Source of the DNA: Saprospiraceae bacterium
GTDB taxonomy: Bacteria; Bacteroidota; Bacteroidia; Chitinophagales; Saprospiraceae
Assembly (NCBI GenBank): GCA_023299965.1
Contig: JALZVN010000087.1
Coordinates: forward strand, 1-36,534
Direction: 5' to 3'
DNA length: 36,534 nucleotides
Below, in pieces: positions 30,103 through 36,534 of this stretch; positions within the stretch are counted from its first letter, which is position 1; every line of letters begins with the position of its first letter. Made by a program: the position numbers and the translations under genes. The notes under the pieces were generated by a model. The model worked only from the letters and a program-made list of their open reading frames with translations, was not told where the DNA came from and searched no databases.

Positions 30103-30403
30103 GGGATTAAAGTAATCCTTTAAGCTCTCTACAATTTTTGAAGATCGTTTTATCACTAAATGTAAAATCTAGTGTGTATAAATATTGAATTACAGTCAAT
30201 ACTAATATTACAATATAATATATGTATGCTAAATTTATTAATAATGAAATTTAGGGATTAAAGTAATCCTTTAAGCACTCTACAATTTTTGAAGATCGTT
30301 TTATCACTAATGTAAAATCTAGTGTGTATAAATATTCAATTACAGTTAATACAAATATTACTATACAATATATATATGCTAGTATTACGATTAATGAAAT
30401 TTA
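30103..30403. repeat. ~151-bp tandem duplication (30103-30253 and 30254-30403), each copy carrying one array motif
   Basis: GGGATTAAAGTAATCCTTTAAGC[T/A]CTCTACAATTTTTGAAGATCGTTTTATCACTAA..TGTAAAATCTAGTGTGTATAAATATT.AATTACAGT.AATAC.AATATTAC... in both copies. Confidence 0.93.
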
Positions 30404-30765
30404 ATGGGACTGGATAGGATGGATTTGAGACTTTTGAAAATCACTGAAACTCTTTTATTTAATTGGTACTAATTTCAATTGTTCTTGACTATCTCATAGG
30501 ATCGGATTGTTAACCTTACTAGAATTACCTTAATTATTAATAATACATATATTACAAATACTCGATAGCGTGTAATAGGAATACACTTAAAATCTAATTT
30601 TTGAAATTCTCAAACTATTATTTCGATTTCATCAAACAAAGAGGCGCAAACAGAATACTATTTGGCTTGCTGTCGTATTTCAAGCAAATAACCCATCAAT
30701 TTAAAATTAAATGAAATAAAATTAACTGAGACGTAGGGGTAAGCTATAAATATTGGGTCTTAGTA

Positions 30766-31476
30766 ATGAGAAACAGTTTCATTCACCTAAAATTTTTAAT
30801 TATGAGCTTACAAAGAAATATCATAGAGCAGATAGAATTCTTTAATTGTTTGACTGCAGAAGAAAAATTATTCCTAGCTGATAACTCAGAATTAAAAGTT
30901 AAGGGTAGATACTCCTATATATACTTAGCAGATGAACCTTCATCATTTTTAAATATTTTGCTAAAGGGTACTATTAAGATAGGAACACACTCCGCTGATG
31001 GTAAAGAAATAATCAAATCTATTATCCACCCTCAGGCAATGTTTGGTGAAATGTGCATGATGGGTGAGCAGTCTAGAATAGACTTTGCTAAATCGATGGC
31101 AGATGGAGCAGAGTACTTTTCACTAAAAAAAGAAGTGATGCTTAATCTAATATCATCTAATGCTAAATTGAATAACGCTTTTATGAGTCACATGGGGTCA
31201 AGACTGAAAACAGCAGAAACTAGACTTGAGTCTCTTATATTTAAAGATGCTAGATCAAGAATAATTGATTTTCTAAAAGACAATGTCGAAAGACGAGGCA
31301 GACAAGTAGGATTTGAGATTATGTTCAAGCATTCTTTAACGCAACAGGACATCGCTAATCTAACTGGTACATCCAGGCAGACGGTTACTTCCGTTATGAA
31401 TGAATTGAGGAAAAGCAATTTAATCTACTTTACTAGAAAGAGTATCCTTGTAAGGGATATGGCGAAACTAGGTTAA
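30766..31476 (+). CDS. Crp/Fnr family transcriptional regulator
   Basis: cNMP-binding-like N-terminus (LADEPSSFLNILLKGTIKIGTHSADGKEIIKSIIHPQAMFGEMCMMG) and HTH_Crp (LTQQDIANLTGTSRQTVTSVMNELRKSNLI). Internal Met at 30802 (MSLQRN) is a plausible alternative start. Confidence 0.95.
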   Translation: MRNSFIHLKFLIMSLQRNIIEQIEFFNCLTAEEKLFLADNSELKVKGRYSYIYLADEPSSFLNILLKGTIKIGTHSADGKEIIKSIIHPQAMFGEMCMMGEQSRIDFAKSMADGAEYFSLKKEVMLNLISSNAKLNNAFMSHMGSRLKTAETRLESLIFKDARSRIIDFLKDNVERRGRQVGFEIMFKHSLTQQDIANLTGTSRQTVTSVMNELRKSNLIYFTRKSILVRDMAKLG

Positions 31477-31530
31477 TTAGACGCATCAATTTTCTATTAT
31501 AGGTTTTACTAATAGGTTATATAACAGTTA

Positions 31531-31566
31531 AAAAAGCTACTCGACGCAAGGAAAGTAGCTTTTTTG
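31531..31566 (+). terminator. Terminator after crp/fnr-like gene
   Basis: AAAAAGCTAC (31531-31540) / GTAGCTTTTT (31555-31564). Confidence 0.75.
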
Positions 31567-31609
31567 TTTGTTTTAGGCTAAATTTGACATTTATAAATAA
31601 GGAATAGAA

Positions 31610-34600
31610 ATGAAGGATAAGACAAGTTTAATAGAAGAGATCCTAAGGCAAAGAATAATGGTCTTAGATGGAGCAATGGGGACTATGGTTCAACGATATA
31701 AACTTGATGAAAAAGCATTTCGAGGGGCACACTTCGAGAACCACACTCTAGATATCCAAGGAAATAATGATATACTTTCGATAACTCAGCCCGAAATAAT
31801 CAAAGAAATACATAAAGAGTACCTAGAGGCTGGGGCAGATATCATCGAAACTAACACCTTTAGTGGTACCTCTATAGCGCAAACGGATTATGAGCTTCAA
31901 GATCAAGCCTATGCAATTAATTACGAATCTGCTAAGATAGCGAAAGAAATAGCGGAAGAATTTACAGCTAAAAATCCAGATAAACCTCGATTTGTAGCAG
32001 GAGCCTTTGGTCCTACGAATCGAACCGCCTCCATGTCACCAGATGTAAATGATCCAGGATATCGGGCTGTATCGTTTGACGAATTGAAAAATGCATATTA
32101 CGAGCAAGCAAAAGGTTTGCTTGATGGGGGAGTGGATATATTTCTAGTAGAAACCGTATTTGATACTTTGAATGCGAAAGCAGCGCTTTACGCAATAGAT
32201 GAATTGATGACTGACAGAAATGTCACCTTACCAATTATGATTTCAGGTACCATCACAGATGCGAGTGGGAGAACTTTGTCTGGGCAAACAGTTGAGGCCT
32301 TTTTAATTTCTTTGAGTCATATTCCTTTATTAAGCATCGGTTTAAACTGTGCTTTAGGCGCTGAAGAAATGAGACCTTATATAGAGGTACTTTCTAAAAA
32401 TGCTCCCAACTTCATTAGTGCTTACCCAAATGCTGGTCTTCCTAATGAATTTGGTGAATATGATCAAATGGCCTCAGAGATGAAAACTCATATTGAGGAT
32501 TTTGCTAGTAGTGGATTTGTAAATATTGTGGGAGGATGCTGTGGAACCACTCCGGATCACATACGTGCTATGGCAGAAGCGGTATCAGATTTAAGCCCTA
32601 GAGAAAAAGTCGAACAAAAAGTATATACTCAGTTAAGTGGATTAGAACCTCTCGATATTAGACCTGAAACCAATTTTATCAATGTTGGGGAAAGAACCAA
32701 TGTTACAGGTTCAAAGAGATTCGCAAGACTCATAAAGGAGGAGAAGCTATCAGAAGCTTTATCCGTCGCTAGGCAACAAGTAGAAGCTGGTGCACAAGTG
32801 ATAGATGTAAACATGGATGAAGGATTGCTTGATAGTAAAAATATGATGGTCAAATTCTTAAACTTGATCATGTCAGAACCGGATATAGCCAAGCTCCCTA
32901 TTATGATTGACTCTTCTAAATTTGACATAATAGAAGCTGGACTTAAATGTGTCCAAGGCAAATGTATAGTGAATAGTATCTCTTTAAAAGAAGGTGAAGA
33001 AGAATTCATCAGGCAAGCTACAATAGTCAGGCGCTTTGGTGCAGCTGCTGTAGTCATGGCATTTGATGAAGCAGGGCAAGCGGATACTAAGGAGCGAAAA
33101 GTTGAAATTTGCACTCGAGCATATAAAGTACTTACAGAAAAAGTAGGCTTTAAGCCTGAAGATATCATTTTTGATCCTAATATATTTGCAGTTGCTACAG
33201 GTATAGAAGAGCATAATAACTATGCAGTCAACTTTATAGAAGCAACAAGAGAGATAAAGTTGAAGTGTCCTGGAGCAAAAATAAGCGGGGGAGTTAGTAA
33301 TATTTCCTTTTCATTCAGAGGAAATAACAAAGTGCGAGAAGCCATGCATTCAGCTTTCCTATATCATGCCATCCAAGCGGGTATGGATATGGGAATTGTC
33401 AATGCAGGGATGATAGAGGTCTATGAGGAAATACCTAAAGACCTTCTGAATACAGTAGAGGATGTTCTATTCAATAGAAGCAATGACTCAACAGAACGTC
33501 TGACAGATTTGGCAGAGAGTTATAAAAATGTGGGGGGGAAGGTAGTAGTAAAAGACATTGCGTGGAGAGAAAGTACGGTAGAAGAAAGAATATCATATTC
33601 TTTAAGGAAAGGAATCACAGAATTTGTAGATGTAGACATAGAAGAAGCTAGACAGAAATATCCTAACCCCATTGACGTTATCGAGGGACCTTTAATGGAT
33701 GGTATGAATATCGTTGGGGATTTATTTGGTGAAGGTAAAATGTTTTTGCCGCAAGTAGTAAAGAGCGCTAGAGTGATGAAGCAAGCAGTGGCGATACTCA
33801 CTCCTTATATAGAGGCTCAAAAAGGTGGAGTGGTTGCGAAAGGTAAAATACTCATGGCCACAGTGAAAGGTGATGTTCATGATATTGGAAAGAATATAGT
33901 AGGCGTTGTCCTTGGATGTAACAACTATGAAATTATCGACCTTGGGGTTATGGTACCTGCAAAGAAAATAATTGATGAAGCTATCAAACACAATGTGGAC
34001 GTAATAGGGCTAAGTGGCCTCATAACTCCTTCATTAGATGAGATGGTATATGTCGCATCTGAACTAGAAAGACTGGGACTAAATTTTCCTCTTATCATAG
34101 GAGGAGCGACTACTTCCAAAACGCACACTGCTGTCAAGGTAGAGCCCGAATATACCAACCCATGCATTCATGTATTGGATGCAAGTAAAAGTGTGGGTGT
34201 AGTCTCTAATTTGTTGAGTAAGAATGAAGAAGCTAAGGTTACCTACTTGCAATCCATAAAAGACGACTACGAAAAAGTAAGAGTGCAAAGGAATAATAGA
34301 AATGTAAGCAAGCAATACATAGCTATAGAGGAAGCAAGAAAAAATAAATATGACATTGACTGGACAGCATATGATTTTCCAAAACCTAGTTTCATTGGTA
34401 ACAAAACCTTTGAAAATATCGCTTTAGATGATTTACTGCCCTACTTAGATTGGACTCCATTTTTTAGCAGTTGGCAATTGGCTGGAAAATACCCAGCCAT
34501 ATTGACTGATGAGATAGTTGGGATAGAAGCTACAAAACTCTTCAATGATGCTAAGGACATGCTTAATAAAATAATAGCTGAAAAATGGATTAGTGCAAAT

Positions 34601-35293
34601 GCAGTAGTCGGCTTTTATCCAGCCAATGCCATAGATGGAGACATTACTGAGATCTATGAAGACGAGAAGCGCAAGAATGTAAAAGAACACCTTTTTCATT
34701 TAAGACAACAACGAAGGAAGGCCGCTTCAAAACCAAATATGAGTTTGGCAGATTTTGTAGCTCCTAAAGGAACAGGGGATGATTATATTGGAGCATTTGC
34801 CGTATCGGCAGGTCATGGTATAGAAAAGCACGTCAAAAAGTTTGAATCAGAAAACGACGACTACAGTGCGATTATGCTCAAAGCACTTGCAGACAGATTT
34901 GCAGAAGCAGCTGCGGAATACATGCACGCTAAAACCAGAAAAGAATTCTGGGGGTACGCCTCAGATGAATCACTAGATAATAATGCATTGATCAGTGAGA
35001 AATACAAAGGTATAAGACCAGCACCGGGATATCCCGCTTGTCCTGAACATACCGAAAAAGGGAAGCTTTGGGAGTTGCTGGATGCAGAAAAGGAGACAGG
35101 GATAAAGCTAACAGAAAGTTTTGCAATGTACCCTGCAGCATCTGTATCTGGCTGGTATTTTGCACATCCCGATACTAAATATTTTGGTCTTGGAAGCATA
35201 AGTGAAGACCAGGTGCAGGACTATGCAGATCGAAAAGGTTGGGATAAAGGGAAATCCGAAAAATGGCTAGCTCCTGTATTAAACTATAAATAG
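31610..35293 (+). CDS. metH: Cobalamin-dependent methionine synthase, full length
   Basis: [77 protein letters not shown]-terminal activation domain [15 protein letters not shown]. Confidence 0.98.
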   Translation: MKDKTSLIEEILRQRIMVLDGAMGTMVQRYKLDEKAFRGAHFENHTLDIQGNNDILSITQPEIIKEIHKEYLEAGADIIETNTFSGTSIAQTDYELQDQAYAINYESAKIAKEIAEEFTAKNPDKPRFVAGAFGPTNRTASMSPDVNDPGYRAVSFDELKNAYYEQAKGLLDGGVDIFLVETVFDTLNAKAALYAIDELMTDRNVTLPIMISGTITDASGRTLSGQTVEAFLISLSHIPLLSIGLNCALGAEEMRPYIEVLSKNAPNFISAYPNAGLPNEFGEYDQMASEMKTHIEDFASSGFVNIVGGCCGTTPDHIRAMAEAVSDLSPREKVEQKVYTQLSGLEPLDIRPETNFINVGERTNVTGSKRFARLIKEEKLSEALSVARQQVEAGAQVIDVNMDEGLLDSKNMMVKFLNLIMSEPDIAKLPIMIDSSKFDIIEAGLKCVQGKCIVNSISLKEGEEEFIRQATIVRRFGAAAVVMAFDEAGQADTKERKVEICTRAYKVLTEKVGFKPEDIIFDPNIFAVATGIEEHNNYAVNFIEATREIKLKCPGAKISGGVSNISFSFRGNNKVREAMHSAFLYHAIQAGMDMGIVNAGMIEVYEEIPKDLLNTVEDVLFNRSNDSTERLTDLAESYKNVGGKVVVKDIAWRESTVEERISYSLRKGITEFVDVDIEEARQKYPNPIDVIEGPLMDGMNIVGDLFGEGKMFLPQVVKSARVMKQAVAILTPYIEAQKGGVVAKGKILMATVKGDVHDIGKNIVGVVLGCNNYEIIDLGVMVPAKKIIDEAIKHNVDVIGLSGLITPSLDEMVYVASELERLGLNFPLIIGGATTSKTHTAVKVEPEYTNPCIHVLDASKSVGVVSNLLSKNEEAKVTYLQSIKDDYEKVRVQRNNRNVSKQYIAIEEARKNKYDIDWTAYDFPKPSFIGNKTFENIALDDLLPYLDWTPFFSSWQLAGKYPAILTDEIVGIEATKLFNDAKDMLNKIIAEKWISANAVVGFYPANAIDGDITEIYEDEKRKNVKEHLFHLRQQRRKAASKPNMSLADFVAPKGTGDDYIGAFAVSAGHGIEKHVKKFESENDDYSAIMLKALADRFAEAAAEYMHAKTRKEFWGYASDESLDNNALISEKYKGIRPAPGYPACPEHTEKGKLWELLDAEKETGIKLTESFAMYPAASVSGWYFAHPDTKYFGLGSISEDQVQDYADRKGWDKGKSEKWLAPVLNYK

Positions 35294-35368
35294 GGTAAAG
35301 GAATCTACATAAATTATCAAACTACATAATATAATGATACATTTGCATACATAATATATATGTAGTGC

Positions 35369-36472
35369 ATGAACGACAATACTACACCTAAGGAAATACA
35401 GGAAAATTACGACGATGAAATATCGTTGAAAGAGCTCATTCTAAAGCTTCAAGAGTTTTGGAGTGAGATATGGAAATATTGGCGGACGGTTATTCTATTT
35501 TGTATTCCTTTTCTTGCTTTTTTCTTGTATAGTCACTTCAAACATATTAAGACCTATCAAGCTAACCTTACGTTTATGGTTAACGAGGATGAAGGAGGAG
35601 GTGGATTAGCATCTGTCTCTGGTGTACTTGGATCATTTGGTTTAGGGGGTGGAACTGGGGGTGAATATAACCTTGAAAAAATGCTTTCTTTATTGAAATC
35701 AAGGAAGATAATCCAAAAAGTCTTATTTGATACGCTTGTTCTTGATGGTCAAAAAGATTTTTATGCCAATCATTTAATACGTGCCGAGGAATTTAATGAA
35801 GATTGGTCTAAGTTAGATAGTGAAATAGATTTGAATAATTTTTTATTTTCTCATCCAGACATCAAAACATTTTCATTGTCTGAAAATACAGCCCTTAAAT
35901 ATATTCATACCCGATTAATTGGTAATGCAGAGCATGGAATTGTGAGTTTACTTAGTAGTAGTATTTCTGAAGCAACAGGTATTATGGAAATAGGTATTTC
36001 ATCTCGCAACGACCAATTGAGTATTGCTTTAACAGAAGTACTTTATAATAGATTGAGTGAGTTCTACATTGAAAAATCCATTGAAAAGCAATTAAATACC
36101 TATAAGATAATTTCTTCCAAATCAGATTCGCTTCAAGGTGAACTACGAGGTGCTGAATACGCTTTAGCTAACTTTAAGGATTCAAACCGAGGACTATACA
36201 ATAAAAAAGATCAGTTAGAAGAATTCAGACTAGAAGCTAAGGTGCAAATGTTAGGAGCTGCTTTTGTTAAAGTAGTGGAGCAAAAAGAAATAGCAGAATT
36301 CTCTTTAAATGATAAAACTCCTGTAGTTCAAATTATTGATTTGCCTATTTCTCCTATTGAGCCTTCAAAATCTTCCTTGATTAAAAAACTCATTATAGCC
36401 TGTCTTGTCGGCGGCTTTCTTAGTGCTATTTTCATAGTAGGTCGCAAGATAATAAGAGACGCATTAGTTTAG
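35369..36472 (+). CDS. Wzz/chain-length-determinant-like polysaccharide biosynthesis protein
   Basis: Two flanking TM segments (YWRTVILFCIPFLAFFLYSHF; SLIKKLIIACLVGGFLSAIFIVG), TYQANLTFMVNEDEGGGGLASVSGVLGSFG, VVQIIDLPISPIEPSKSS. Confidence 0.88.
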   Translation: MNDNTTPKEIQENYDDEISLKELILKLQEFWSEIWKYWRTVILFCIPFLAFFLYSHFKHIKTYQANLTFMVNEDEGGGGLASVSGVLGSFGLGGGTGGEYNLEKMLSLLKSRKIIQKVLFDTLVLDGQKDFYANHLIRAEEFNEDWSKLDSEIDLNNFLFSHPDIKTFSLSENTALKYIHTRLIGNAEHGIVSLLSSSISEATGIMEIGISSRNDQLSIALTEVLYNRLSEFYIEKSIEKQLNTYKIISSKSDSLQGELRGAEYALANFKDSNRGLYNKKDQLEEFRLEAKVQMLGAAFVKVVEQKEIAEFSLNDKTPVVQIIDLPISPIEPSKSSLIKKLIIACLVGGFLSAIFIVGRKIIRDALV

Positions 36473-36534
36473 ATTTTAATAAGAGTAGAATCTTTAGTCA
36501 AAATCAATTTGGAATAACTGCAAGTATTGAGTAA

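Larger units (their letters stand above)
28221..30555. repeat. Dispersed array of WGTAATATW motifs in ORF-free DNA; putative partition-site (parS-like) array
   Basis: GTAATAT starts: 28221, 28560, 28756, 28992, 29037, 29178, 29897. ATATTAC starts: 29159, 29181, 29345, 29438, 29704, 29932, 30070, 30205, 30355, 30549. No ORF of 60 aa or more in the provided track between 28212 and 30766. Confidence 0.7.

Noticed and set aside
28213-30765. CRISPR array
   Set aside because: Motifs are only 7-9 bp, occur in both orientations and are irregularly spaced; no 20-40 bp identical repeats and no cas genes.
28213-30765. Chromosomal replication origin (oriC)
   Set aside because: No TTATCCACA-type DnaA boxes seen in the region and no dnaA/dnaN genes nearby. 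The par locus alone is not enough evidence.
31477-31609. Cobalamin or SAM riboswitch upstream of metH
   Set aside because: The 130-bp gap holds only the upstream gene's terminator and a short leader; too short, and no recognisable riboswitch core.
32013-35199. Antisense ORFs inside metH
   Set aside because: Opposite strand of a full-length conserved gene; no independent coding evidence.

Overview
Bacteroidota-type chromosomal segment (T9SS cargo, PorP/SprF, FecI/FecR/TonB cassette, DUF1501/DUF1800 pair, AT-rich intergenic DNA). From left to right: a 5'-truncated giant repeat adhesin with a T9SS type-B-like C-terminus; PorP/SprF; M13 metallopeptidase; SRAP/YedK; FKBP-type PPIase; mannose-1-phosphate guanylyltransferase; a minus-strand ECF sigma / FecR / TonB receptor / DUF4249 group; DUF1501 and a frameshifted DUF1800; a HELGH lipoprotein; a beta-barrel protein; a ParA ATPase with a small putative DNA-binding partner; a ~2.55 kb ORF-free region; Crp/Fnr regulator; MetH; Wzz-like protein. 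The strongest candidate for something undescribed is the ORF-free region (28213-30765) next to the ParA operon. It holds about 16 dispersed copies of WGTAATATW (GTAATAT/ATATTAC), roughly one every 35-340 bp. Orientation is strongly biased, pointing inward toward one perfect palindrome TGTAATATTACA (29177-29188). One further copy overlaps the likely parA promoter. I interpret this as a possible dispersed centromere-like array of an orphan ParA/small-partner system; that is inference. The second candidate is a family of four GC-rich structured intergenic elements (about 140-205 bp, both orientations) with a shared 5' motif, a hairpin whose stem changes compensatorily, and a 32-nt 3' core in three of the four. 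No tools were run; all alignments and counts are by eye.
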